From Moduliflexus sp964602655 (lineage in GTDB: Bacteria > Moduliflexota > Moduliflexia > Moduliflexales > Moduliflexaceae): a stretch of DNA of 64,000 bases. Under the pieces are notes generated by a model. That model was not told the origin of the DNA and searched no databases. It worked only from the letters and a program-made list of their open reading frames with translations. This document shows positions 25,882-33,819 of the stretch, piece after piece (positions within the stretch are counted from its first letter, which is position 1; each line of letters begins with the position of its first letter). The stretch lies in NCBI GenBank assembly GCA_964602655.1, contig CAZRSF010000024.1, positions 7,027 through 71,026 on the forward strand. The letters are read 5' to 3'. A program made the position numbers and the translations under genes.

Positions 25882-26630
25882 CGCACTACCACTCCTTGTT
25901 CTTGCATGTAGGTTTTGATTTGCGGGATCGTGTATTCCCCGAAATGAACTAACGACGCCAACAGCACGGCGTCGGCCTTGCCGAGCGTAATCGCCTCGAC
26001 CATGTGCTGCACGTTGCCCGCGCCGCCCGACGCGATGACCGGAATGCCGACCAATTCGGAGACCCGCGCATTCAATTCTAAATCATAGCCCTGCTTCATG
26101 CCGTCCATGTCAATCGAATTGAGCAGGATTTCCCCCGCGCCGAGTTCTTCGCCGCGTTTCGCCCATTCGATGGCATCAAGGCCGGAATCGTTGCGCCCGC
26201 CGTGCGTGAAGGCGTGCCAGGTATCGCCGACGCGCTTGGCGTCAATTGACAGGACGATGCACTGCGAGCCGAAAATTTCCGCGCCGTCCGACAATAAATT
26301 CGGATTTTTGATGGCCGACGTGCACATCGCCACTTTGTCCGCGCCCGCCAGCAGGATATTGCGCATATCTTCGACGCTGCGGATGCCGCCGCCGACGCTC
26401 AACGGAATAAAGACCTCCGACGACACCTGCCGCACGACTTCGATCAGCGTCTCGCGGCTTTTATACGATGCGCCGATGTCGAGAAACACGAGTTCGTCCG
26501 CGCTCTGTTCATTGTAAAACCGGGCGAGTTCCACCGGATCGCCCGCGTCCCGGATTTCTTCGAATTTGACGCCTTTGACGACTCTGCCGTCGTCCACGTC
26601 CAGACATGGAATAATGCGTTTCGCTAACAT
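25875..26630 (-). CDS. hisF: imidazole glycerol phosphate synthase, cyclase subunit
   Basis: 251 residues, the normal HisF length. It is a (beta/alpha)8 barrel with IIPCLDVDDGRVVKGV at the N-terminus (catalytic Asp11), VLSIDAKRV with the second catalytic Asp, and GEILLNSIDMDG. HisF uses ammonia delivered by HisH to form IGP and AICAR. It follows hisH in the cluster, although a toxin-antitoxin pair now separates them, and it overlaps the HisA fusion gene. Confidence 0.97.
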   Translation of the reverse strand: MLAKRIIPCLDVDDGRVVKGVKFEEIRDAGDPVELARFYNEQSADELVFLDIGASYKSRETLIEVVRQVSSEVFIPLSVGGGIRSVEDMRNILLAGADKVAMCTSAIKNPNLLSDGAEIFGSQCIVLSIDAKRVGDTWHAFTHGGRNDSGLDAIEWAKRGEELGAGEILLNSIDMDGMKQGYDLELNARVSELVGIPVIASGGAGNVQHMVEAITLGKADAVLLASLVHFGEYTIPQIKTYMQEQGVVVRW

Positions 26631-26646
26631 TGATATCTTCTTTTTA

Positions 26647-26736
26647 CGTTTTTCGCCACGAATGAATACGAATTTTCACAAATGTTTTATAAAAAATCAA
26701 TTCGTGAAAATTCGTGTTCACTCGTGGCGAAAAACG
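26647..26736. repeat. long imperfect palindromic element, CCACGAA family
   Basis: CGTTTTTCGCCACGA at 26647-26661 pairs perfectly with TCGTGGCGAAAAACG at 26722-26736. The inner region is also largely complementary (ACGAATTTTCAC with GTGAAAATTCGT). It is a relative of the element upstream of dnaB at 60615. It fills the gap between hisF and the toxin gene. Confidence 0.8.
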
Positions 26737-26790
26737 ACTGATGATTTTCTCGTAATCGTTATTTGATACCATCGTCTTCGCCTGATTCTA

Positions 26791-27270
26791 TCAAAATATT
26801 TCATTGACCTGTGTGGCCAATTTTTTGACTAAGTTCGTATTATAACGGATGCCAGCGTTCAACATTCCGCGCACACACCCGCTAAACGAAGGAATGACGC
26901 CCATCTGTTTCGCTTTGAGCAGAACGCCTAATGTGCCAGTCACAGCCAGCCCCAAATATTCGGCGATATTTCTTCCGAGTTTTTCGTCAATAATGACCAG
27001 ATCTGCGTGTGTTTTCATTGCGGCATTCAATGTATGCTTCTCACCTGGATCAAGGCGCATCAACACAGAATCATGCTCGCACGGAAACGAATTGACGAGG
27101 TATATCCATTCGAAATGCGTGAAATCCGGAACAACAATTTTTCCACCGACAGCGCATTCGCCGGCAACGACATCAACCACTCGAATTTCATGGAAAATCG
27201 TTCGCAGCAACGGTAATTGACCGATACTTGACAGCGCAATTAACGGCGTCGTGTTCGAAAATACGATCAT
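26791..27270 (-). CDS. DUF3368 toxin (PIN-like)
   Basis: 159 residues with the DUF3368 features: VFSNTTPLIALSSIGQLPLL at the N-terminus (first acidic or polar site), LDPGEKHTL with the central Glu region, and DLVIIDEKLGRNIAEYLGL, the acidic pair of the PIN-like metal site. The C-terminus reads GVIPSFSGCVRGMLNAGIRY. DUF3368 proteins are probable ribonuclease toxins. Its ATG overlaps the UPF0175 antitoxin stop (ATGA), as expected. The module sits inside the histidine cluster. Confidence 0.9.
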   Translation of the reverse strand: MIVFSNTTPLIALSSIGQLPLLRTIFHEIRVVDVVAGECAVGGKIVVPDFTHFEWIYLVNSFPCEHDSVLMRLDPGEKHTLNAAMKTHADLVIIDEKLGRNIAEYLGLAVTGTLGVLLKAKQMGVIPSFSGCVRGMLNAGIRYNTNLVKKLATQVNEIF

Positions 27271-27521
27271 AACAATGCCGTTTCCCGCCTCAAATCATCT
27301 TCAGAGTCGTCAAGTTGTTCGATGCCGAGCGCCATCGCATTCAATAAAAATGTCATTCTCGGAATATTCAACCATTGCGCCGCCATGCCGGAAGAGATTT
27401 TGCCTTCCTTAAACAAGGCGACGGCGGCGTAGGTTTTTACCATCTCGCCGAATGCTTCTGCTGTTGTGTGCAGTTCTAACAGCAATTCGTCAGGGCATTG
27501 AATCCGAAGAATATTTTGCAT
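27267..27521 (-). CDS. UPF0175 family antitoxin
   Basis: 84 residues with the UPF0175 layout: a short N-terminal region, then MVKTYAAVALFKEGKISSGMAAQWLNIPRMTFL, a helix-turn-helix-like stretch. It pairs with the overlapping DUF3368 gene. It would neutralise the toxin and perhaps autoregulate. The pair lies between hisH and hisF. Confidence 0.9.
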   Translation of the reverse strand: MQNILRIQCPDELLLELHTTAEAFGEMVKTYAAVALFKEGKISSGMAAQWLNIPRMTFLLNAMALGIEQLDDSEDDLRRETALL

Positions 27522-27545
27522 ACGTGTTGCCTATCTGCGTTGAAA

Positions 27546-28145
27546 TCAGCCGATATTTACCCAGTTTTGCAACAGGCGCATCCCCAATTTGCCGCTTTTT
27601 TCGGGATGGAATTGGACGGCGTACACATTCCCTTTATGAATCGCAGAGGTATAGGTCAGGCCGTAGTCCGTCTCGCCGATAGCCATGTCGCGGTCTTCGG
27701 GGAGAATATAAAAACCGTGCAAAAAGTAGAAAAATGAATTATCATCCAGTCCGTTCCAGAGCGGCGACACTTTCGTCTGTTTGACTTGATTCCAGCCGAT
27801 CTGCGGCACTTTGCCTTGCGTGAACTGCGGGACACGGCCTTGAAACACGCCTAATCCCGGAGAACTGCCGAATTCTTCGCTTTCTTCGAATAACATCTGC
27901 AAACCGAGGCAAATCCCTAAAAACGGACGATCCGCCGCGACCCATTCGCGAACCGGATCGAACAGGCGTTTCGCCTTCAGCGCGTCAATCGAAGCGCAGA
28001 ACGCCCCTACGCCGGGAAGAACGAGCTTTTCCACGCCAGTCATCTCCTCTGGCGATTGAATGATGGTCGCCTTGATTTCCAAATAATCAAACGCTTTTTT
28101 GACTGACCGCAAATTACCAGCGCCGTAGTCAATTATGCCAATCAT
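27546..28145 (-). CDS. hisH: imidazole glycerol phosphate synthase, glutaminase subunit
   Basis: 199 residues, class I glutamine amidotransferase. The nucleophile Cys is in GICLGLQMLF, the His and Glu of the triad in YAVQFHPEKSG, and IDYGAGNLRSV opens the protein. HisH releases ammonia for HisF. It begins the minus-strand his cluster. A promoter lies about 80 bases upstream. Confidence 0.97.
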   Translation of the reverse strand: MIGIIDYGAGNLRSVKKAFDYLEIKATIIQSPEEMTGVEKLVLPGVGAFCASIDALKAKRLFDPVREWVAADRPFLGICLGLQMLFEESEEFGSSPGLGVFQGRVPQFTQGKVPQIGWNQVKQTKVSPLWNGLDDNSFFYFLHGFYILPEDRDMAIGETDYGLTYTSAIHKGNVYAVQFHPEKSGKLGMRLLQNWVNIG

Positions 28146-28222
28146 AATTCCTCCATATCACAAAAAACGACAGCCTGTCGGCTGCCAAAACGAATACGTT
28201 TTTGTCAAAAAGCACGCCTTAC

Positions 28223-28250
28223 CATATACACACTATAAAAAGCGTCAAGT
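28223..28250 (-). promoter_or_regulatory. promoter for the his cluster
   Basis: On the minus strand TTGACG (28245-28250) and TATGGT (28223-28228) are separated by 16 bases, placing the start about 70 bases before hisH. The leader holds a short CGACAG..TGTCG hairpin just before the gene. I see no his leader peptide. Confidence 0.5.
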
Positions 28251-28644
28251 GAAAAGAGAGGCTCTTTTGTGAAAAGAAGAAATTCCGTTTCACAATCATG
28301 AGGACGATCATGATTTTTTTCGGTGCGCTGCCTCTCGAAGCAGGACATTTTCCAGCATATTACCTGAAATGCGGCAGGTATGCCTTTATTCAGCAACCTG
28401 TTTTGGTGATGCCGGATGAGGCGAATATTCTCTGGAAATCCCTTGTAAAAAGGCAAATCCACTTCGTTTCATTGTTCGTTCGAATGGTTGGCATACCTCT
28501 TGTATTATTAAAGAAACCGTCTGGCACAGAACGCGCCGGACAGCGTAGAAACGTACAAACATAAATATGACAAAAGATGCGAGGCATGAATCATGCGCAT
28601 TTTCGCGGGCATGTCCGCAACACACATTTCAAGGAGTTTACATC
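28251..28644. other. intergenic stretch, no supported gene
   Basis: A plus frame at 28298-28564 (88 residues) and minus frames at 28205-28462 and 28386-28625 overlap one another. They have no ribosome binding site or recognisable family, so I do not call them. A TATTAT at 28503 with a weak -35 may drive the exported protein at 28645. Confidence 0.5.
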
Positions 28645-29169
28645 ATGAGAAAACTGTTATCGCTTGTGGCTATGGGATTGATGTTGATGAGTGCTTCTGC
28701 TTACGCTGCTGACGACGCTGCTGAAAAAGCTGCTGCTGCTCCGATTCAAGGCTATTTATCCGACGTGATGTGCGGAACGGCTGGCAAAGATGCTGCTGGC
28801 GTTGATTTGACTGCGACACCGGAAAAACACACCGTTGCATGCATGGTCTCTGCTGATTGCGAAAAGTCCGGTTACGGCGTGTTCGTCATGGATGAAGCCG
28901 CTCAGAAATACGTATTCAAAGCCTTCAATCCTGAAGCCACCGAATTGGTGAAAACCGAAGTGTTCGCAAAAACGCAGAAAACCGAAGGTATCTACGTCGA
29001 AGTCACGGGCGCTGAAAAAGACGGCGTAATCACAGTCGAAACGATTAAAGAAATCGAAAAAGACGCCGCCGCAAAAGACGCTGCTGTAACGGAAGAAGCA
29101 CCGAAAGCAGAAGAAGCACCGAAAGCAGAAGACGCTGCCGCAGACACAAAAACAGAAGAAACAAAGTAA
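28645..29169 (+). CDS. small exported Cys-pair protein with Ala/Glu-rich tail
   Basis: 174 residues from the ATG after CAAGGAG. A signal peptide (MRKLLSLVAMGLMLMSASAYA) is followed by a domain opening GYLSDVMCGTAGK and later VACMVSADCEKSGYGVFVMD. This CG..AC..C spacing recalls small periplasmic proteins of acidobacterial and related genomes, but I cannot name the family. The tail has repeats (APKAEEAPKAE). Three cysteines remain in the mature part, so one metal or haem site is possible. A textbook terminator follows. Confidence 0.72.
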   Translation: MRKLLSLVAMGLMLMSASAYAADDAAEKAAAAPIQGYLSDVMCGTAGKDAAGVDLTATPEKHTVACMVSADCEKSGYGVFVMDEAAQKYVFKAFNPEATELVKTEVFAKTQKTEGIYVEVTGAEKDGVITVETIKEIEKDAAAKDAAVTEEAPKAEEAPKAEDAAADTKTEETK

Positions 29170-29186
29170 GCAGCATGATTCGAACG

Positions 29187-29217
29187 CCCCCGGAAAAACC
29201 TTTCCGGGGGTTTTTGT
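29187..29217 (+). terminator. intrinsic terminator
   Basis: CCCCCGGAAA pairs with TTTCCGGGGG around AACC and is followed by TTTTTGTTTTTTT. It ends the transcript of the exported protein gene. Confidence 0.92.
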
Positions 29218-29326
29218 TTTTTTAGATAGCTCACAATCATCATCTCAGAACACTCGCATAACTCGTTCCTTCCCTGTTGCGAAAACTTGACAAAAATGCA
29301 AAGCCGCGCAAAGATAACTTTCGATC

Positions 29327-29890
29327 ATGAATACACTCTCATTCCAAACATTCGAATTAGCGGTTGCGGTTGAAGGCGGCCTGCTGGCGGTGGCGCTCAT
29401 CTGGGCGTATCTTCAGCAATTACCGCTGCGCGCTGCGTTGACGCTCACAAGTGTTGATGTGTTGGCCGGAATCGCTGCGGGTGTATGCCTGCTTGCCGCC
29501 AATTATGCTATCATCACGTATGGTTCGCGCTACAGCGCTTTTCTCGGCAAGATCAAAATGCTGCTTGAACGCGAAGTGATTCCGATGTTCCGTCATCTCG
29601 ACGCGATGGCAATTCTCCTGATTGCCCTGCTTTCCGGCGTTGGCGAGGAATTGTTTTTTCGCGGCGTGTTACAGGCCAACCTCGGCCTCTGGCTCGCCAG
29701 TTTCATCTTTGGGGCAGCGCATATTTGGAAAAAAGAGGCGATTGTGTATGGCGTGTATGCCTCGCTGATTGGCATCGTGTTCGGATGGTGCTATCAATGG
29801 CGCGGCAATCTGTGGATACCGATTTTAGCGCATACCGTCAATAATTTCGGAGCGCTGCTGTATTATGCGCAATATCACGACAACCAATGA
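29327..29890 (+). CDS. CPBP family intramembrane metalloprotease
   Basis: 187 residues, with about five hydrophobic helices. The family motifs are all present: GVGEELFFRG (EExxxR type), FGAAHIW with the second-site His, and ILAHTVNNF. These proteases (Abi/Rce1-like) cleave within or near membranes. In bacteria they often mature peptides or provide immunity, but no bacteriocin gene is nearby. It closely precedes a lipoprotein gene on the same strand. Confidence 0.93.
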   Translation: MNTLSFQTFELAVAVEGGLLAVALIWAYLQQLPLRAALTLTSVDVLAGIAAGVCLLAANYAIITYGSRYSAFLGKIKMLLEREVIPMFRHLDAMAILLIALLSGVGEELFFRGVLQANLGLWLASFIFGAAHIWKKEAIVYGVYASLIGIVFGWCYQWRGNLWIPILAHTVNNFGALLYYAQYHDNQ

Positions 29891-29956
29891 AAGGATAAAA
29901 CGAATTTGTTGTACGAGGCATTCGTTTTTTCCTTTGATTCGATGTTGTTTTTCGTT

Positions 29957-30943
29957 ATGAAAAAAAAAGCGTTCTGGTGTTTTGTCCTGCTACTTGCCTT
30001 TTTATCAGCACTTACCGGATGTAACTGGTTCAAAAAGAAAGTCCCGCCACATGAACTCTTTGCGACGGCAGAAACGGCGCGGCAAAATGACCAACTCCTC
30101 GAAGCAGCGCAGGCGTATGATCAATTGATTCAGGATTATCCAGATTCAGAAGTCGCAGCGGATGCACTCTATTATTCTGGCCTGTCGAAATATGCGTTAT
30201 CGCTGCGAGCGCCTGGAAAAAAAGAATTTCAAAGCCAGAAAGAGAGTCTGTCGGAACTCAAAAAAACGCTCTATGCAACCTGGCTGGAGTATCTGGACAA
30301 GCAGAGCGACAGTTTCACCTATCTTGAGCCGATTGACAAATATTTTTACAAGGGGAGCGAATTCATCAACCTCATTCAACGCTTTCCATCAAATAATTTG
30401 GTGGATGATGCCGCATTTCAATTGACTCGTTTAGAGATTCGAACCAAACAAGCCACCAATAATTTGACGCTCGATACGGCCATCGGCATGTACGCGGATT
30501 TTTGCAAAACCTATCCGCAAAGCCCCTACCGTGAAAAAGGGGTAGAGCATTTACTGCAAATGGTGAAGGAGCATTCCGGCACATTGCTGAATAATGCGGA
30601 GATTGCGACAGCGTATCAGGCATTATCGCAATCCGCGCAAAATGTGCTGCTGCTTGGGGATTTTGGATATGAATTAGCGCTGAAGTGCATTGCGGCGGCT
30701 GATCTGAAAAGCGCGGCGACACTCCTCGGCGTGCCATCGGTCATCGGTATCGGCCTTGTGAACACCGAGCAGACCAGACTGAACATCCGCAGCGGACAGG
30801 GAACAGAGTTTCGGCTTATCGGCAAGGTGGATAAAGGCGCTCAAATTCTCTTGTTGAGCAAATCGGGGCAGTGGTATCAGGTTCGCCTGAAAGACGGCAC
30901 GATCGGCTATGCGCTCAGCGATTTTATTCAAGAACAACAATAA
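29957..30943 (+). CDS. lipoprotein with TPR-like (BamD/YbgF type) region and C-terminal SH3 domain
   Basis: 328 residues from ATG 29957, which opens a lipobox signal (LTGC, Cys22). An upstream TTG at 29906 has an AAAGGA site before it but adds an acidic N-terminus, so I prefer 29957. Residues about 30-240 are helical TPR-like repeats (LLEAAQAYDQLIQDYPDSEVAADALYYSG) as in BamD-type lipoproteins. The C-terminus is a bacterial SH3 domain (RLNIRSGQGTEFRLIGKVDKGAQI). The SH3 domain suggests peptidoglycan or protein binding at the outer membrane. Confidence 0.82.
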   Translation: MKKKAFWCFVLLLAFLSALTGCNWFKKKVPPHELFATAETARQNDQLLEAAQAYDQLIQDYPDSEVAADALYYSGLSKYALSLRAPGKKEFQSQKESLSELKKTLYATWLEYLDKQSDSFTYLEPIDKYFYKGSEFINLIQRFPSNNLVDDAAFQLTRLEIRTKQATNNLTLDTAIGMYADFCKTYPQSPYREKGVEHLLQMVKEHSGTLLNNAEIATAYQALSQSAQNVLLLGDFGYELALKCIAAADLKSAATLLGVPSVIGIGLVNTEQTRLNIRSGQGTEFRLIGKVDKGAQILLLSKSGQWYQVRLKDGTIGYALSDFIQEQQ

Positions 30944-30972
30944 TATACCGGCCTCTATTTTTCGGAGAAACG

Positions 30973-31377
30973 ATGGCATTTTTTACCTGGAATGACAGTT
31001 ATAGCGTGAAGATCGCTCGGATGGACGAACAGCATAAAAAGTTATTCTCGCTCTTCGAGGAACTGGCAAATGCCATGTTAACCGGCACAGCCAGAGAGGC
31101 GCTCGGCGGCGTTCTGCGCGGATTGTCCGATTATACGAAAACGCATTTTTCGCAAGAAGAACAATTGATGAAACAACATGGTTACGCTGGTTACGAGGGG
31201 CATAAAAAACTGCACGAAGCATTCATCACGCAGGTGAGTGATTTGCAAAAAGATTTCAATGACGGCAAGGCGCTTCCAGTGAAAACCAGCCAATTTCTCC
31301 GGGATTGGTTGACCAATCATATTCTCAAAATAGATCGACAATACAGCGCGTTTTTGAATACCAAAGGCGTACGGTAG
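30973..31377 (+). CDS. bacteriohemerythrin
   Basis: 134 residues, the normal size. The non-haem diiron ligands are in place: H in DEQHKKLF, H and E in THFSQEEQLM, H in GHKKLHEAF, and H plus D in NHILKIDRQY. The opening FFTWNDSYSVKIARMDEQH is characteristic. The start at 30973 follows CGGAG. It binds oxygen and may store or sense it. It stands alone before a convergent gene. Confidence 0.96.
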   Translation: MAFFTWNDSYSVKIARMDEQHKKLFSLFEELANAMLTGTAREALGGVLRGLSDYTKTHFSQEEQLMKQHGYAGYEGHKKLHEAFITQVSDLQKDFNDGKALPVKTSQFLRDWLTNHILKIDRQYSAFLNTKGVR

Positions 31378-31410
31378 GGCAAAGACATGATGACGCGAAA
31401 CCGGCTCGAA

Positions 31411-32358
31411 TCAATAAAAGACGGATAACACGCGATGATACGGTTTTTCTCGCACAGCGTCGTCCTGCCCTAACGTCCAGAGCCACCAGTCCAGCTTAAA
31501 CGCTGGAATCGAGCCGTGTCCGTTCGTCAATGATTGACGCATGAATTCCACGGCCTGAATCGTTGCGGCGCGGATTTCGACTTCTTCCGGGCTGCCGGGA
31601 GCGCAATGGATATAATTGTCCACGATGTTTGCGAGATAGTCATCATATTCCAGCACGCGATGATGGCGGAGCACCTGCGGCAACTTGTAATCGGCAAAAA
31701 TCGTCAATTCGCTTAAATCGTCGAATGCGCCGTAGCCCTGCCCTTCGAATGCGCCATACAAGTCAGCGGCAAGCAATTGCGCCCGTTTATAAAAATACAC
31801 GGTCTGCCCGTGATATTCGGCAATATCATTGAAACACGGGAAATGCGTCACGACATCGTTGACGAGTTTGACCGCACTGCGTTTTGCGTCCTGTAAGGCA
31901 TTCACAAACGTGCCGTCGTAATGCTCCAACAGCGATTTGCCGATTTCGCGCAAATGATCAACGCGCTTTTGAAAAAGCGGGATTTGTTCCTGGCCTCGGA
32001 AAATTTTTTCGACGGTTTTTGAGGAAATGGTGGCCAAAAATTCGGCATTGGTGAGCGGAACGTCTTCTTCTATCGCGCGTTTCAAACTGGCTGCCAGCGC
32101 CCAGTAGCCGGAAAGATTTTCGCCGTTATACGCGACGCTCCATTTCGGCTTATCATGATCGGCCCAAAAACAAAAATTCAGCGCATCCAACACGAGAATC
32201 CAGTCTGCGTCGGCAATATGCAGGTCAGGATACCAGGCCGGTGGAGTCACAAACCCATTGAGCAGCATTCTGCGGGCAGCGTCTTTGTTCATCGCGACAT
32301 GTTGGCTATGCTCTACGACAAAGCGGGTTGATTCCAATACAGGCAATCGTTCCGTCAT
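31411..32358 (-). CDS. queuosine salvage protein (Qng1/DUF2419 type)
   Basis: 315 residues, close to the family length. Characteristic segments are LVLDALNFCFWADHD near residue 55, KWSVAYNGENLSGYWALAASLKRA, and LPQVLRHHRVLEYDDYL. The family hydrolyses queuosine 5'-phosphate to free queuine for reuse in tRNA. It is known mainly from eukaryotes and from a minority of bacteria. No queuine transporter or tgt gene is close by. Confidence 0.9.
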   Translation of the reverse strand: MTERLPVLESTRFVVEHSQHVAMNKDAARRMLLNGFVTPPAWYPDLHIADADWILVLDALNFCFWADHDKPKWSVAYNGENLSGYWALAASLKRAIEEDVPLTNAEFLATISSKTVEKIFRGQEQIPLFQKRVDHLREIGKSLLEHYDGTFVNALQDAKRSAVKLVNDVVTHFPCFNDIAEYHGQTVYFYKRAQLLAADLYGAFEGQGYGAFDDLSELTIFADYKLPQVLRHHRVLEYDDYLANIVDNYIHCAPGSPEEVEIRAATIQAVEFMRQSLTNGHGSIPAFKLDWWLWTLGQDDAVREKPYHRVLSVFY

Positions 32359-32613
32359 ATTTGTTCTCCCTTTGGTTAAAAGTTCCGATTAGTCGGGCAC
32401 TCCTTTCGTATTCCCTTGTTCCGGTCAAGCAGAAAACACGATTGAAGTAATTTTCTTGTTTACGCGCCATTCATAGAAAGAAAACCATTGGGGAATTTTT
32501 TCCCCACCGTCATTCCGACAATCTCAGATTTCAGGGATGGCTCAGGTTGACCGCTTACGAGAAGGATATGCGTTCTCGTTGATCTGAAATTGTCTTTTAT
32601 AGAGTCTGTTTGC
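32359..32613. repeat. intergenic region with nested inverted repeats before cysE
   Basis: The gap holds GGGGAA-TTTT-TTCCCC at 32490-32505. A nested structure follows at 32517-32594, in which GACAATCTCAGATT faces GATCTGAAATTGTC and an inner ACGAGAA..TTCTCGT stem is enclosed. No gene is supported; the minus frame at 32460-32696 is a shadow. Confidence 0.6.
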
Positions 32614-32641
32614 TTGACAGGTGTTGAAACGGATGGATAAT
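32614..32641 (+). promoter_or_regulatory. promoter for the serine acetyltransferase gene
   Basis: A perfect TTGACA at 32614-32619 and GATAAT at 32636-32641 are separated by 16 bases. The transcript would begin near 32648 with a 60-base leader and an AAAGGAG site before the ATG at 32708. Confidence 0.75.
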
Positions 32642-32707
32642 AATTTGTAAAAATGGTAATTAATTCTTTACGTGCGACATTAGAAAATAGAGTCAAAGGA
32701 GCAGGTT

Positions 32708-33601
32708 ATGCCAAACTATGAAACGGTTCCACGCGATGTTGTGGACGCGCTCTGCATGCCGGGAGCGTATCAATCTGCCGTGCATTTCGGAAGACATAAT
32801 ACGCCGATGCCTTCGGCGGAAGCGCTTTCTGAAATCATGGAATTGCTGCGAGCAATTTTGTTCCCTGGCTATTTTATGGAATCCGATATTACGCCGGATA
32901 ACATCACCTATTACACCGGCGCAAAGTTGGACAAAGTGCTGTTTTTGTTGACTGAACAACTGAAGCGCGGCTATTGTTTTTTTTGCGAAACCTCGTTAGA
33001 GCAGATGTGTCCGACATGCGCCTCCAAACCGCAGGAAAATGCCTATGAGTTGATCCGCGCCCTGCCAGAAATTCGACGGAGGCTCGCGCTCGATGCCCAG
33101 GCCGCGTATGAAGGCGATCCGGCGGCGACGCGCTACGGCGAAACGGTGTTTTGTTATCCCAGCATTCGCGTGATGCTCAACCAGCGTATCGCGCATCAGT
33201 TATATCAAACCGGCGTGCCGCTTATTCCGCGTATGATTTCGGAAATGGCGCATTCTGAGACGGGAATTGATATTCATCCCGGAGCGCAGATCGGCGAGAA
33301 ATTTTTTATTGATCATGGCACGGGTGTGGTCATCGGAGAAACATGCGTGATCGGCAATAACGTTAAACTTTATCAGAACGTCACGCTCGGCGCGAAAAGT
33401 TTTCCGCTGGACGAACATGGCAACCCGATTAAAGGGATTCCGCGTCATCCGATTCTGGAAGATGGGGTCATCGTCTATGCGGGCGCCACGATTTTAGGGC
33501 GCGTCACGATTGGCGCAGGCTCGACAATCGGCGGGAATGTCTGGTTGACCAAAAGTGTGCCGCCGAACAGCAAAATCACGCGACCGGTGACGGAAATTTG
33601 A
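32708..33601 (+). CDS. cysE: serine O-acetyltransferase
   Basis: 297 residues behind an AAAGGAGC site. The C-terminal left-handed beta helix (about 180-285) has hexapeptide repeats (IDIHPGAQIGEKFFIDHGTGVVIGETCVIGNNVKLYQNVTLGAKSF) as in CysE/EpsC, with the DHGTG active-site motif. The N-terminal part is longer than in many family members and has CFFCETSLEQMCPTC, possibly metal-binding. It makes O-acetylserine from serine and acetyl-CoA for cysteine synthesis. No cysteine synthase gene is adjacent. Confidence 0.93.
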   Translation: MPNYETVPRDVVDALCMPGAYQSAVHFGRHNTPMPSAEALSEIMELLRAILFPGYFMESDITPDNITYYTGAKLDKVLFLLTEQLKRGYCFFCETSLEQMCPTCASKPQENAYELIRALPEIRRRLALDAQAAYEGDPAATRYGETVFCYPSIRVMLNQRIAHQLYQTGVPLIPRMISEMAHSETGIDIHPGAQIGEKFFIDHGTGVVIGETCVIGNNVKLYQNVTLGAKSFPLDEHGNPIKGIPRHPILEDGVIVYAGATILGRVTIGAGSTIGGNVWLTKSVPPNSKITRPVTEI

Positions 33602-33607
33602 AACAAG

Positions 33608-33810
33608 CAGCCCTGCTGGTGTAAGGCATATCTGTTAAATTCTAAAAGCAAATCCCCCTACCCGGCGATCAATCGCCGGTCTCAAAACTGAAGGACGCTG
33701 AAGCGCCCTGTCAGCGGGCTTCAGCCTGCTTCTTCCGCTTTGAGACCGGCCATTTATGGCTGGGCGACCGGACGGCGTATTTTAGAACTTCACAGCCCTG
33801 CTGATGTAGG
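33608..33810. repeat. composite repeat element, unexplained
   Basis: The gap between cysE and the reductase gene is structured. CCGGCGAT-CA-ATCGCCGG forms a hairpin at 33662-33679, and GCCGGTCTCAAA (33675-33686) pairs with TTTGAGACCGGC (33739-33750). GACGCTGAAGCGCC and CAGCGGGCTTCAGCC form an inner pair. The block is bracketed by direct repeats, CAGCCCTGCTGGTGTAAGG at 33608 and CAGCCCTGCTGATGTAGG at 33793. Confidence 0.7.
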
Positions 33811-33819
33811 GAAGGAACC

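Noticed and set aside
28298..28564. 88-residue plus-strand frame
   Set aside because: No ribosome binding site, no family, and it overlaps equally open frames on the other strand.
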